Below are positions 9,254 through 18,444 of a stretch of 57,438 bases of DNA, in pieces (position 1 is the stretch's first letter; every line of letters starts with the position of its first letter). Source of the DNA: an uncultured Anaerotignum sp. (GTDB taxonomy: Bacteria > Bacillota > Clostridia > Lachnospirales > Anaerotignaceae). Both the position numbers and the translations under genes were made by a program. Location: NCBI RefSeq assembly GCF_905212195.1, contig NZ_CAJMDQ010000003.1:1-57438 (forward strand), given 5' to 3'. Below the pieces are notes generated by a model that was not told where the DNA came from, did no database searches, and saw only the letters and a program-made list of their open reading frames with translations.

Positions 9254-10261
9254 TTACAGAAGTGCAACGCCTGCAGCTTTGCAGACATCAATGGTTTCCT
9301 GATCCCAGATGGAAGACTGTACTTCGCCGATGTGGGCTTTGCCCAGTAGCAGCATGCACAGACGGGACTGACCGATACCACCGCCGATGGTGCAGGGCAG
9401 TTTGCCTTCCAGCAGCATTTTGTGATATGTCAGGGAACGTCTGTCGTCGCAGCCAGCTTTTGTCAGCTGTTTGTCCAGAGAAGCAGCGTCTACACGGATA
9501 CCCATAGAGGAAATTTCCAGTGCGTTGTCCAGTACGGGGTTGTAGAACAGCAGGTCGCCATTAAGCTGCCAGTCATCGTAGTCAGGCGCACGACCGTCAT
9601 GGCGTTCGCCGGAACGAAGAACGTCACCGATCTGCATGATGAATACAGTTTTGTATTCTTTTACAATAGCGTTTTCTCTTTCCTTTGGTGTCAGGTCAGG
9701 ATATTTGTCTTCCAGTTCCTGAGAAGTGATGAATGTAACTTCTCTGCACAGTTCTGTTTTGATGCGAGGATATTTTTTCTTCAGCACTTCCAGTGTGTCG
9801 CAGATGCAGATCACAATGCCCTGTACAGTGAATTTGAGTTCCTGAATGTTGCGTTTTTCCGGTGTGATGACTTTTTCCCAATCCCACTGGTCAACATAAA
9901 TAGAATGGAGATTATCCAGGGTTTCATCACGACGAATAGCGTTCATATTGGTATACAGACCTTTGCCGGGACGGAAGTCGTAGCGGTAAAGAGCCATTCT
10001 TTTCCATTTTGCCAGAGAGTGTACCACTTCAGCAGTTACGCCGGTAGCAGGCACTTCAAAGCTTACGGGACGTTCTACACCGTTCAGATTGTCGTTCAGT
10101 CCAGTGGTAGGATCAACGAACAAAGGTGCGGATACCCGTTTCAGATTCAGTGTCTGAGACAGATGTTCTTCAAAAGTCTGGTGAATCAGACCGATTGCGT
10201 TTTGTGTTTCATATAAAGTAAGTACAGACTGATAGCCTGCGGGAATATATGTTTTACTCAT
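9254..10261 (-). CDS. asnA: Aspartate-ammonia ligase (asparagine synthetase A)
   Basis: Ammonia-dependent asparagine synthetase with a class II aminoacyl-tRNA synthetase fold: Asp + NH3 + ATP gives Asn + AMP + PPi. The start MSKTYIPAGYQSVL, the segment RVSAPLFVDPTTGLND, the central SIYVDQWDWEK and the C-terminal GGGIGQSRLCMLLLG are family hallmarks. Length 335 aa is as in E. coli AsnA (330). It is monocistronic, with its own promoter and terminator. Confidence 0.96.
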   Translation of the reverse strand: MSKTYIPAGYQSVLTLYETQNAIGLIHQTFEEHLSQTLNLKRVSAPLFVDPTTGLNDNLNGVERPVSFEVPATGVTAEVVHSLAKWKRMALYRYDFRPGKGLYTNMNAIRRDETLDNLHSIYVDQWDWEKVITPEKRNIQELKFTVQGIVICICDTLEVLKKKYPRIKTELCREVTFITSQELEDKYPDLTPKERENAIVKEYKTVFIMQIGDVLRSGERHDGRAPDYDDWQLNGDLLFYNPVLDNALEISSMGIRVDAASLDKQLTKAGCDDRRSLTYHKMLLEGKLPCTIGGGIGQSRLCMLLLGKAHIGEVQSSIWDQETIDVCKAAGVALL

Positions 10262-10301
10262 GAAAACCCCTCATTTCTCCTGTGATATTTCATACCTATT
10301 C

Positions 10302-10329
10302 AGCATATCATAAACGGCGGATTTGTCAA
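10302..10329 (-). promoter_or_regulatory. SigA-type promoter of asnA
   Basis: Read on the minus strand, TTGACA (10329-10324) and TATGCT (10307-10302) are 16 bp apart, 40 nt upstream of the start codon. Confidence 0.65.
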
Positions 10330-10392
10330 GGGATGGTGCGTCCTTTGCGGAAAAATCTCCTCTTTGGGCCGCTGTAAAACAGAAAAAAGGAC

Positions 10393-10421
10393 TTGACAGT
10401 TAATTCCTACACTTGTATGAT
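10393..10421 (+). promoter_or_regulatory. SigA-type promoter of the blaI-M56 operon
   Basis: TTGACA at 10393-10398 and TATGAT at 10416-10421 are 17 bp apart. The -10 box lies inside the left arm of the BlaI-type operator. Confidence 0.8.
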
Positions 10422-10448
10422 ATAGTAAAACATACAAGTGTAGGAATT
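10402..10448. promoter_or_regulatory. BlaI/MecI-type operator: perfect 18-bp inverted repeat
   Basis: The arms at 10402-10419 and 10431-10448 are perfect complements separated by 11 bp. Each arm contains a TACA-N2-TGTA box (TACACTTGTA at 10408-10417 and TACAAGTGTA at 10433-10442), the known recognition pattern of BlaI/MecI repressors. The position over the -10 and just downstream fits repression of its own operon. Confidence 0.8.
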
Positions 10449-10464
10449 GAAAGGAGGGAGCCTT

Positions 10465-10839
10465 ATGCAAAAGCTTCCCGATACGGAACTGGAGATCATG
10501 CAGGTGATCTGGAAGGAAAACAGAGTGCTTTCCACTTCAGAAATTAAAGAAAAACTGGAAATGAGCCGCCCGTGGAATGTGTCAGCCCTTCAGACACTTT
10601 TGAATCGGCTCATTGACCGTGGGTTTCTTTCCAGCTACAAAGAAGGAAAAAACAGATATTATGAAATCACTGTGAAAGAGGAGGACTATCTGGCTTTTGA
10701 AAACAGCATGTTTTTGCGGAAAGTCAATGCCAACTCTTTGACAAAACTGGTAGCGTCTTTGTACCGCAGCCACACCATTTCCGATGCGGATTTAGATGAC
10801 TTGGCGAAGTTTATCGAGGAGAAAACAGGAGGTGCATGA
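10465..10839 (+). CDS. blaI: BlaI/MecI/CopY-family transcriptional repressor
   Basis: Small winged-helix repressor of 124 aa. It starts MQKLPDTELEIMQVIW with the family's TELEIM..IW signature, continues with a recognition-helix region (STSEIKEKL..SALQTLLNRLIDRG) and ends in a helical dimerisation part. In the family, dimers bind TACA/TGTA operators and are inactivated after cleavage triggered by a membrane M56 protease. The ATG at 10465 follows AAGGAGGG by 6 nt; a TTG at 10447 precedes the ribosome site and is rejected. It overlaps or abuts the M56 gene, so the two form one regulatory pair. Confidence 0.92.
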   Translation: MQKLPDTELEIMQVIWKENRVLSTSEIKEKLEMSRPWNVSALQTLLNRLIDRGFLSSYKEGKNRYYEITVKEEDYLAFENSMFLRKVNANSLTKLVASLYRSHTISDADLDDLAKFIEEKTGGA

Positions 10840-10841
10840 GA

Positions 10842-13370
10842 ATGTTATGGGAAACCATGATACAATGGGCACCTGTGGTGCTGCGCAGATGTTTTGACGC
10901 TGTCTGGCAGGTGACACTGCCTTGGATTATCACCATTTTGCTCCTGATGTTGCTGCGGCCGTTTCTCCTGCAGCGATACAGCGTGAAGTGCTACCTGAAC
11001 TGTATGAGAATCATGATGGGGCTTCTGATTATGTCAATGACTGCATACAGCGGCAACGCTTACTGGCAGATTCCGGGGCCGGATACATTGTTTTCTCATG
11101 AAGTGCAGGAAAGCCAAATGGAAGAAGAAAGTTTGCCTGCTGTTTCTACAGAAGAAAATTTTGCCAAACAGCAGGAAACTTCTGTCGTGCAGACACAAAG
11201 CCAGCAACAGACAACAGAAACACCTGTGCCAACAGCGCAGCAAGAGAAACAGACATTGCCAGAGCTGTATCAAATCTGGGCAGTGGGGATGGTATTGTTC
11301 CTGCTGTTTCATCTGGTGCAGTATGGGCGTATGCAATGGTATCTTCACAAAGGCAGAGAAAAGATTACTGACCCGGCACTGCTGGAGAGTTACCAGCAGC
11401 TTCATAAAGATATGCCGATTTTGGTTCGAAAACCGCGGATTTACTGTCATCGAGGCTTGCCCAGTTCCATTTGTGTGGGATTGTTCCGCAAGACTATATA
11501 TGTGGATACCCAAGATAGGGATTTGGAAGAAATGAAGTGGGTGCTGCGTCATGAGCTGTATCACTGTGATAATGGAGATATGTTGGGCAGATGGGTTTTT
11601 CTGGTGGTACAGTCAATGCACTGGTTCAATCCCCTCATGTACTGGCTCATTGACCAGCTGGAATGGAGCACAGAACTAGAATGCGACGCAAAAGTGGTGG
11701 AAGGAGCGGATTTGCAGGCACGCAAGGCGTATAGCATGGCAATTCTGAACAGTATTCGAGAAGGAAATCGGAAAAGAGCCAGACTGTCCACAGCTTTTGT
11801 GGAAAATCGAAAAACACTGGAAAAAAGATTGGAGGCGATTGTGGATATGCAGCAAAAGAAGAAAGGACGAATGATGTCTTTTTTGGTAACAGCAGCGGTG
11901 ATATTCTGTTTTACCTTTGTAGGATGTACGCCTGTGGAATCCCAGCAGACCACAGAAGCCGTGCAGACGGATTTGACACGAGAATTGTATGATGCCAGAA
12001 CGCCTTACATCGGCAGTGCCTCCGATGTAGGAAAAATACTGGGACTGCTGCCATTGCCCAATGGGCTGACGACCCATGAAGAAGGCATGGAACTTTTTAC
12101 AGACGAAGGAAGTCCTTTTGGTGCCAAACAGCATTTGATGTTCACAGAAGCCACTACAGAAGCGGAAAAGCAGGCTTTGCTTTCCAATACAGATCAGCTG
12201 GAACGAAATGCGTATCTGTTCTTAGCATTGGTGGATAATGCGGACTTTCTGGAATATAAAATACACGATACCCCTACAACGGAAAGTGTGACATTCCGTT
12301 TTGACAGACAGACGGCGGAAAAATATTATAGTGATATAGACCTTCGCTCCTTTACGTCAGATTTTGATACTTTTGCCGCTTTTGTGGAAGAACTGAATAC
12401 CCTTTTTGACTGTCCCTTTACGGAAACACTGGAAACAGCAGGCCGTGAAAACTGGGTGGAAAACTACCGAATCGCTATGGAGTTGGTGCAGAATATCAGC
12501 GCAGAAATGCCTTTGCAGGGGGACTTTGCAGCATGGGCAGACCAGATGCGGCAGTCAGAAGCGTTTGCGCAGCTTGTGGCATTGGGAGATGATGCACTGA
12601 TTTATTGCCTGATGCAGATGCCCGGTGGCACGGATACAGAAAGTTATGTGGCGATGTTGGCGGCGGATGAATTGGCTTACGGCAGCAGAAGAGATGGCGC
12701 AAGTTTTGATGAAACGCCGGAAGAATGGTATCAGGTTTATTGTGCGTTGGATTCCCAGTATGCGGTGCATTTTTATAAAGGTTTGGAACAGGAGTATGCC
12801 CAGATGCCCGAAGCGGAATACCTGTCTTTATCCAAAGAAGCAGCCCGTTCCCGGGTAACATCCAAAGAAACAGCAGTGCAGGCAGTATATAAAGCCCTTT
12901 CTGATTATATGGAAGAGGATACATTGAATGGACATGAATTGGTAGTGTTTGCGCCATTGGTCTTGGATGTGGCAGAAACCGAAGATACCTTACAGGTATG
13001 CTGTGTGGTGGGCAATGACAGATACCGCATGAACCGCATCGGAAATCAAGGCTACTGCCTGCTCAATGAAGGCGGTTCCCGTGTGCCTGCTCGTCTGGAC
13101 TTTGTGAAAGAACAGGGAGAATGGAAGCTGGAAGAAATCCATTGGGCAAAAGATGGCAGTGGATATGCTCCTTCCATCAAGGAAATGGCACCCAATGAGG
13201 ACGTGGCGCAGAAAATGATTGGTTTCGATGGGAAAGATATGACATGCCTGCTTTATGACAATTTGATTCAGTACATGAATGTGACAGATACCTCTTACAT
13301 GGTTTATGATATGGGGTATAAAACAGAAGATTTACAGCAGGAACTGCGTCAGTTTTTACAGCTGGCATAA
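10842..13370 (+). CDS. BlaR1-like M56 membrane metalloprotease with DUF4825-like extracellular sensor
   Basis: Sensor-transducer partner of BlaI. Hydrophobic segments lie near residues 20-45, 48-68, 145-165 and 340-360. The cytoplasmic Zn-protease loop contains HELYH (about 237-241) and a downstream Glu in ELECDAKVV. After the last span (ending in FVGC) come ~480 extracellular residues. The first part (YIGSASDVGKILGLLPLPN) resembles DUF4825, known from M56 proteins; the rest is unassigned. No penicillin-binding SxxK/SxN/KTG set is evident, so beta-lactam sensing is doubtful. The ATG at 10842 is preferred because AGGAGG lies 9 nt upstream; an ATG at 10836 overlapping the blaI stop is only 3 nt from it. 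Length 843 aa from that start. Confidence 0.85.
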   Translation: MLWETMIQWAPVVLRRCFDAVWQVTLPWIITILLLMLLRPFLLQRYSVKCYLNCMRIMMGLLIMSMTAYSGNAYWQIPGPDTLFSHEVQESQMEEESLPAVSTEENFAKQQETSVVQTQSQQQTTETPVPTAQQEKQTLPELYQIWAVGMVLFLLFHLVQYGRMQWYLHKGREKITDPALLESYQQLHKDMPILVRKPRIYCHRGLPSSICVGLFRKTIYVDTQDRDLEEMKWVLRHELYHCDNGDMLGRWVFLVVQSMHWFNPLMYWLIDQLEWSTELECDAKVVEGADLQARKAYSMAILNSIREGNRKRARLSTAFVENRKTLEKRLEAIVDMQQKKKGRMMSFLVTAAVIFCFTFVGCTPVESQQTTEAVQTDLTRELYDARTPYIGSASDVGKILGLLPLPNGLTTHEEGMELFTDEGSPFGAKQHLMFTEATTEAEKQALLSNTDQLERNAYLFLALVDNADFLEYKIHDTPTTESVTFRFDRQTAEKYYSDIDLRSFTSDFDTFAAFVEELNTLFDCPFTETLETAGRENWVENYRIAMELVQNISAEMPLQGDFAAWADQMRQSEAFAQLVALGDDALIYCLMQMPGGTDTESYVAMLAADELAYGSRRDGASFDETPEEWYQVYCALDSQYAVHFYKGLEQEYAQMPEAEYLSLSKEAARSRVTSKETAVQAVYKALSDYMEEDTLNGHELVVFAPLVLDVAETEDTLQVCCVVGNDRYRMNRIGNQGYCLLNEGGSRVPARLDFVKEQGEWKLEEIHWAKDGSGYAPSIKEMAPNEDVAQKMIGFDGKDMTCLLYDNLIQYMNVTDTSYMVYDMGYKTEDLQQELRQFLQLA

Positions 13371-13386
13371 TGCAGAATCATAAAAA

Positions 13387-13425
13387 AGCCGGAATCCTTT
13401 GTAAGGATTCCGGCTATCTTTGTTT
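13387..13425. terminator. Bidirectional terminator, copy A of a recurrent hairpin element
   Basis: A perfect 11-bp stem (AGCCGGAATCC and its complement) ends the M56 gene and the convergent small gene. The T run is better on the minus strand. It shares stem sequence with hairpins at 14979, 40062 and 43638. Confidence 0.85.
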
Positions 13426-13443
13426 TCTGAAAAGCCTTTGCAT

Positions 13444-13977
13444 CTATACCGGCTGAACAGATTCAGCAATCTTTTCCATGTCCTGTTCCTGCATTTCCCC
13501 GCGCAGGATACAGGTCAGGTTTCCCTGTTTCCAGCATAATGTGTTTCCAAGCTGGCTTTTCTGGAATTGGTAAGTGCCTTCCTGCAAGGTCTGTCCTTCT
13601 TCCATACCGCTTTGTTTTGCAATGTATGCAGCATCATTGGACTGAAGGAACCAAAGGGATTCCGTCTTTATTTCTGGTGGAGAGAAGTCGTGTCTTTTGT
13701 TTCGTCCAGGAATAAATTTTTGAAAATAGCATTCTACTGTAACCGTGTCACCATCTATTTTGGATTCAGCGTGATTCAGTTTCATATCTTCTGGCATGGT
13801 GGTAGGAAAATACATTTCTTCCGGTTTGGTTTCTGCCAAAAGGGCGGTTACTTCCTGTCTGTCTGTATCTGAAAGTTCTTTCCATATGGTTTCACTCTGA
13901 CTGGGTTTGAGAAATAAGTAAAGCACACCCACAAGAATGACAAATAAAAGCCCGCCTTTTTTCCATAAAAAACGCAA
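13444..13977 (-). CDS. Small membrane-anchored protein of unknown function
   Basis: A 177-residue protein with one N-terminal hydrophobic segment (GGLLFVILVGVLYLFL, about residues 8-23) and a soluble, presumably extracytoplasmic remainder. The C-terminal end (GNLTCILRGEMQEQDMEKIAES) resembles the end of DUF4367-type domains found in anti-sigma or sensor proteins, but I cannot confirm this. The start is a TTG at 13977, supported by AGAGGTGA 6 nt upstream; no in-frame ATG lies near. It faces the blaI-M56 operon convergently and could be functionally linked, but this is only position. Confidence 0.6.
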   Translation of the reverse strand: MRFLWKKGGLLFVILVGVLYLFLKPSQSETIWKELSDTDRQEVTALLAETKPEEMYFPTTMPEDMKLNHAESKIDGDTVTVECYFQKFIPGRNKRHDFSPPEIKTESLWFLQSNDAAYIAKQSGMEEGQTLQEGTYQFQKSQLGNTLCWKQGNLTCILRGEMQEQDMEKIAESVQPV

Positions 13978-14233
13978 AGCAGGTCACCTCTTTTCCTTAT
14001 GCATCGAAAACGGTTTTATAATTACAGTAAAGTTTAGCATCTTTTCATAAGGAAAACAACAACAGAACGAAATATTACTATTTTTTTAAGAATATTGCAA
14101 AAAGAATTGTGTGCTATATACAAAAAATAGAATCTGTTGTAGAATGTAGAAAACCAAAATAGAAAAGGGGCTGAAAAACACAGCAGAAAGGTTTTTTGTT
14201 TTGAAGAGGCATAGATAAAAAGGGGGATATTTT

Positions 14234-14923
14234 ATGGAAGAAAAATACGATGAAAAGAATCAGGGTACCTGGGCGAACAATGCGCAAACGCCGGATATCC
14301 TAAAGGACGGAAATATTCTGGAAAAAGAAACTGTCCAGAAAGAACATGCAGCAATTCTGGGAAAATGGCTGTGGATTTTGTTCTGGCTCATCATTCCAAG
14401 TGCCATTGCAGGTATTTTGGGGAACAAAACTCTCTTTGGTGAGGAATCGGTTGTTTATGTCTTTGGAACCATCCTGTCCATGGTGGTGGGGATTTTGTAT
14501 GGCGTGATTCTGATACCCATGAGAAGTGTCGAAGAAAGATACCGGATGGCTGGTATATTCAGCATCTTGTCTGTGGTATTGTCTATGTCATTGGAAATCA
14601 TTTCTATGGAAAATCCGCTGGCGGTTATGCTCATTGGATTGCTGGCGCTGGTTGTGGGATTGGTAGCGAAATATTATGAATTCCATAGCCATGCGGCAGT
14701 ATTGCAAAATGTTGATCTGGCATTTTCTCAAAAGTGGCTGACACTGTGGAAATGGTATTGCATCATGATTGTCGGCTTGATTGCGAGTACGTTAATTGTT
14801 TTTATTTCCATTTTGCTGGCGGCGCTGCTTCTGCTTGTCTTTGCCATTGGTACCTTTGTTGTTGCCATTGTGCAGCTGGTTTACCTGTATAAAATGGCAA
14901 GACTGTTCCAGAGATATGCCTGA
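14234..14923 (+). CDS. Multi-pass membrane protein of unknown function
   Basis: A 229-residue protein. About 45 hydrophilic residues precede roughly six hydrophobic segments (WLWILFWLIIPSAIAGIL; VVYVFGTILSMVVGILYGV; IFSILSVVLSMSL; LAVMLIGLLALVVGLVA; WYCIMIVGLIAS; ILLAALLLLVFAIG). No catalytic or transport motif is recognised. The ATG follows GGGGGA by 7 nt. It is followed by its own terminator, so it is probably monocistronic. It lies next to the WG-repeat genes, but no link is shown. Confidence 0.65.
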   Translation: MEEKYDEKNQGTWANNAQTPDILKDGNILEKETVQKEHAAILGKWLWILFWLIIPSAIAGILGNKTLFGEESVVYVFGTILSMVVGILYGVILIPMRSVEERYRMAGIFSILSVVLSMSLEIISMENPLAVMLIGLLALVVGLVAKYYEFHSHAAVLQNVDLAFSQKWLTLWKWYCIMIVGLIASTLIVFISILLAALLLLVFAIGTFVVAIVQLVYLYKMARLFQRYA

Positions 14924-14978
14924 AAAAGAAATATGTTTGTAAAAGAATGGCGTTTTGGGGCATCTTTATAAGAAAAGA

Positions 14979-15015
14979 AGGCTGAAATCCTTATCAGGGT
15001 TTCAGCTTTTTTCTT
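14979..15015 (+). terminator. Terminator, copy B of the recurrent hairpin element
   Basis: A GGCTGAAATCC arm pairs imperfectly with GGGTTTCAGC and is followed by TTTTTTCTTTT. The flank GGGGCATCTTTATAAGAAAAG (14957-14977) is shared with copies C and D. Confidence 0.8.
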
Positions 15016-15080
15016 TTGTAACAAATAGATAACAAATATTACACCAATATATCAAAAGGTGTACAGATTTCTTAAAACAG

Positions 15081-15108
15081 CAGACAAAAAATGGGTTTCT
15101 GCTATACT
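15081..15108 (+). promoter_or_regulatory. Candidate promoter of the WG-repeat operon
   Basis: TATACT at 15103-15108 is preceded by TGC, an extended -10. A weak CAGACA sits 16 bp upstream. It starts transcription about 40 nt before the first WG gene. Confidence 0.5.
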
Positions 15109-15151
15109 GGGGTTAGAAGCAAATGGTCAGGACGGAATAGGGGGACTTTAT

Positions 15152-16801
15152 ATGAAAAAAGGGTTTTGTATTTTACTGAGCAGTGTTATGCTTATGGGGA
15201 CAGTGCCCGTATATGGACAGGTACCTCAGATGGAACAGGTGACACATACCTATCGGGCAGAAGTTGGCACAAAGAATTTTTACAAGGATGACGTGCTGCA
15301 GCCTTTGGATACAGAAATTTATCTGAAAGACGGCTATGTGATGCTGCCAGTGCGGACGTTCTTTACAGCCATGGGAGAGCAGACGCTCATTGATTGGAAT
15401 CGGGAAGAACGAATTGCCTCTGTCCTACAGGGAGAAAATGCCATCACGCTGGATGTGGATGAAAATGAAATTCTGGTCAATGGAGAAGTGTTTCCTGTGT
15501 CAGGCAAAATGGAAACAAAAGACGGGCGTCTGTTTGTGCCGCTGCGGAACTGGAAACATATTCTCAATGCTTGCAATTATTCGTTGACAGATGAGGATAT
15601 TGTCTGGAACAGCGCAGAGCAGGAAGCCGTTGTCAAAATCAAGGAAAGCAAAATTGCGGAACAGCAAGATGTGCGGGAAGTGGTACTTTCCGGGGAAGGA
15701 CAGGCACCAAACTATGCCATGGAAATGACAGAACAGTATGACTTCATTGAGAATGCAGGCGATGGATATTTTATTGCGCTGAAATATGGAGAAGATGATT
15801 CGGTAGGCGTGATTATGGCAGGCCCGGAATGCGATTATGATGTGATTGACAGCACAGGAAAGGTATTGATTGACTTTCCGGCGCATCGTGTTTTCCAGCT
15901 GGAATATCTGGGAGAAGATCTGTTTTATGTGACCAGCGCAGATCGCAGTGAGAAATATGTGGTAGATCAGACAGGAAAGACCATTTTTACATTGCCTTAT
16001 GACAGAATTCTGGCTTATTCCGAAGGAATGGCAGTTGTTGGCGATATGGTCAACGGAGAATACCTGTATGGCTATGTAGATTTAAAAGGAAATCTCCAAA
16101 TTCCTTTGCAATTTACAAAGGCGGAACCATTTTCCGAAGGTGTTGCAGCAGTCAGTCTGGGGGAACTGGCTGACAAAAAATGTGGATTTGTTGATAAAAA
16201 AGGCGATTTTGTCATCGAGCCTGTTTATAGATCCTGTGGAAGTTTCCAAGAAGGATTAGCAATGGTGCGGACATCAGAAGGCGTAGGATTTGTGAATCAT
16301 CAGGGGGAATTTGTGATTTTTCCGGTATATAGATCAGCAAGTAATTTTGTCAACGGAACAGCATTTGCCGTTACAGGGGAAAATAATGAGATCTGGATCA
16401 TTGCCGATACAGGAAAGAAATTGCGGAAAATCACAGAAGTGAAAGACGGCAGTGTATCGGCGGAAGGAAATGACCGATTGATGCAGGTAGAATATATCGT
16501 AGAGGGCGTTTCAGGAGCAGACCATACCCATGTGGTACAAAATTATGATAAAAATGGAGCCATTTCCAAAACGGCTTTCGATTTGGAAAAAGGAATGTCA
16601 GAAGGGCTTGCGCCAGTGTATGACGATACACAGAAAATGATGGGTTATGCCGATGAAACAGGAAAAATGATCATTACGCCATCTTTTACAAAGGCAGAGC
16701 CATTTCAGGATGGTTATGCGGTGGTAAAACGTTTGATAGAAAAATCTGATGGTTCCCGTGACGAAGAATGGGGTATCATTGCAAACCCGTTGATGAAATG
16801 A
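15152..16801 (+). CDS. Secreted WG-repeat protein with CuAO_N1-like domain, paralogue 1
   Basis: A 549-residue exported protein. A signal peptide (MKKGFCILLSSVMLMGTVPVYG) precedes a copper-amine-oxidase-N1-like domain (about 40-165; YVMLPVRTFF, GRLFVPLRNW), a fold common in Firmicutes surface proteins and probably not catalytic. From about residue 200 come WG repeats (YGYVDLKGNLQIPLQF, KCGFVDKKGDFVIEP, GVGFVNHQGEFVI, MGYADETGKMIITPS), which form beta-rich binding modules. The ATG at 15152 follows AGGGGGA; the frame is open upstream to 15059 but lacks a ribosome site. First of three tandem paralogues. Ligand and function are unknown. Confidence 0.85.
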   Translation: MKKGFCILLSSVMLMGTVPVYGQVPQMEQVTHTYRAEVGTKNFYKDDVLQPLDTEIYLKDGYVMLPVRTFFTAMGEQTLIDWNREERIASVLQGENAITLDVDENEILVNGEVFPVSGKMETKDGRLFVPLRNWKHILNACNYSLTDEDIVWNSAEQEAVVKIKESKIAEQQDVREVVLSGEGQAPNYAMEMTEQYDFIENAGDGYFIALKYGEDDSVGVIMAGPECDYDVIDSTGKVLIDFPAHRVFQLEYLGEDLFYVTSADRSEKYVVDQTGKTIFTLPYDRILAYSEGMAVVGDMVNGEYLYGYVDLKGNLQIPLQFTKAEPFSEGVAAVSLGELADKKCGFVDKKGDFVIEPVYRSCGSFQEGLAMVRTSEGVGFVNHQGEFVIFPVYRSASNFVNGTAFAVTGENNEIWIIADTGKKLRKITEVKDGSVSAEGNDRLMQVEYIVEGVSGADHTHVVQNYDKNGAISKTAFDLEKGMSEGLAPVYDDTQKMMGYADETGKMIITPSFTKAEPFQDGYAVVKRLIEKSDGSRDEEWGIIANPLMK

Positions 16802-16821
16802 CAGATGAGGGGGGACTTTGT

Positions 16822-18423
16822 ATGAAAAAAGGGTTTTGTATTCTGCTGAGCAGTGCCTTGCTTATGGGAACGGTGCCTGTGTATGGAAATGATGTGGAAA
16901 AGGTGACACATACTTATCGGGCGGACGTTGGCACGAAGAATTTCTATAAGGATGATGTGTTGCAGACTTTGGATACGGAAATCTACCTGAAAGACAGCTA
17001 TGTGATGCTGCCGGTGCGGACATTTTTTACAGCGGTGGATGAAAACGCCCAAATTATATGGGACAGAGAGAAACAAACAGCAACGGTATGGATGGGGGAA
17101 TACCGTATCCTGCTGGATGTACCGAAAAATAAGATACAGGTAGCATATGGCAATATCAACGTATCAGGCAAATTGGAAGTGAAAGAGGGTCGTTTGTTTG
17201 TACCCCTGCGAAACTGGCAGGAAATCTTGAAACGCTGTAATTATGAAATGGATAAGGACAGCATTGTCTGGGACAGTGAAAAAGGCGAAGCCATTGTGAA
17301 AGTTAGTGAATATGTCATCAACAGGGAACAGGAGTTGGCAAAGACAGAAATCAAGGGGAGAGGTGAAACCCCTGCTTATCTGGTGGAGCCTACAGAAGCA
17401 TATGATTTTATCTGGAATGCAGGTGACGGTTATTTCATTGCAGAAAATTACAGTGATGAAAACGACCAGACGGTTTTTGACAGTACCGGAAAGGTACTTG
17501 CCACATTTGCACCCGGAACAGCGCATCATGTTGGATATTTGGGAGAAGACCGTTTCTGTATTTATGAGTATGAAGGAAAAGAACGCCCGGCATATGTGGT
17601 GGATGCCAAAGGAAACAAGTTGTTTTCCGCAGACTATGACCAGATTTGGTCCTATGCTGAAGGGTTGGCATTGGTTCGGGAAAAAACGGAAAATGGTTAT
17701 CGGTATGGATATATAGATACAGAAGGGAATTTGCAGATTCCCATGAAATATGGTTCGGCAAGATCTTTTTCAGAAGGACTGGCGCCAGTTTCCATGAGCG
17801 AATCTGGCATTGGGCAGTATGGCTTCATTGACACAAAAGGGAATGTGGTCATTGAACCGAAATACCGCTCTGCAGATCCTTTTCGGGAAGGTTTGGCACA
17901 TGTGCAGGCGATTTCCGGGGAAGGTTTCATCAACCATCAAGGAGAAGAAGTGGTTCCGCCTCAGTATGGTTTTGTCAGTGATTTCCAAAATGGCACCGCT
18001 TTTGCTGTTACAAAAGATCAGAAGCAGATTCTTGTCATTGATAAAACTGGGAAAGAAGTCAGAAAGTTATTGGAATCTACAGATGCATTATCCTATTTTT
18101 ATTTCCCGGAAAGTGATTTGCTGGAAGTAGATTATCCGCAGGGGTACCAAGGTACTGGGCGATACTATGACAAAAACGGAGAAATCTCCAGAGAAACCTA
18201 TGAACTTCGGTCTGGTTTTTCAGAAGGGCTTTCTGCTGTCCTTGATAAAGAAACAGGAAAATACGGCTATGCTGATGAAACAGGAAATATGGTCATTTCT
18301 CCGCTGTTTGATGAGGTAGAAAGATTCTCGAATGGATATGCAGTGGTGAAACAGATGATTCCAAATGAAAATGGCACAAGAAATGTAAAAGTAGGAGTTA
18401 TCAAAAATCCTTTGATGAAATGA
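16822..18423 (+). CDS. Secreted WG-repeat protein with CuAO_N1-like domain, paralogue 2
   Basis: A 533-residue paralogue of its neighbours with the same order: signal peptide (MKKGFCILLSSALLMGTVPVYG), CuAO_N1-like domain (about 30-155) and WG repeats (YGYIDTEGNLQIPMKY, YGFIDTKGNVVIEPKY, GEGFINHQGEEVVPPQY, KYGYADETGNMVISPLF). It begins 20 nt after paralogue 1 behind GAGGGGGGAC. The leader and first codons are almost the same at DNA level in all three genes, whereas the repeat regions have diverged. Co-transcription with both neighbours is likely. Confidence 0.85.
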   Translation: MKKGFCILLSSALLMGTVPVYGNDVEKVTHTYRADVGTKNFYKDDVLQTLDTEIYLKDSYVMLPVRTFFTAVDENAQIIWDREKQTATVWMGEYRILLDVPKNKIQVAYGNINVSGKLEVKEGRLFVPLRNWQEILKRCNYEMDKDSIVWDSEKGEAIVKVSEYVINREQELAKTEIKGRGETPAYLVEPTEAYDFIWNAGDGYFIAENYSDENDQTVFDSTGKVLATFAPGTAHHVGYLGEDRFCIYEYEGKERPAYVVDAKGNKLFSADYDQIWSYAEGLALVREKTENGYRYGYIDTEGNLQIPMKYGSARSFSEGLAPVSMSESGIGQYGFIDTKGNVVIEPKYRSADPFREGLAHVQAISGEGFINHQGEEVVPPQYGFVSDFQNGTAFAVTKDQKQILVIDKTGKEVRKLLESTDALSYFYFPESDLLEVDYPQGYQGTGRYYDKNGEISRETYELRSGFSEGLSAVLDKETGKYGYADETGNMVISPLFDEVERFSNGYAVVKQMIPNENGTRNVKVGVIKNPLMK

Positions 18424-18444
18424 TACATAAAGGGGGAATTTTAC

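Noticed and set aside
10447..10464. TTG start for the BlaI gene six codons upstream
   Set aside because: It lies before the AAGGAGGG ribosome site and within the operator arm.
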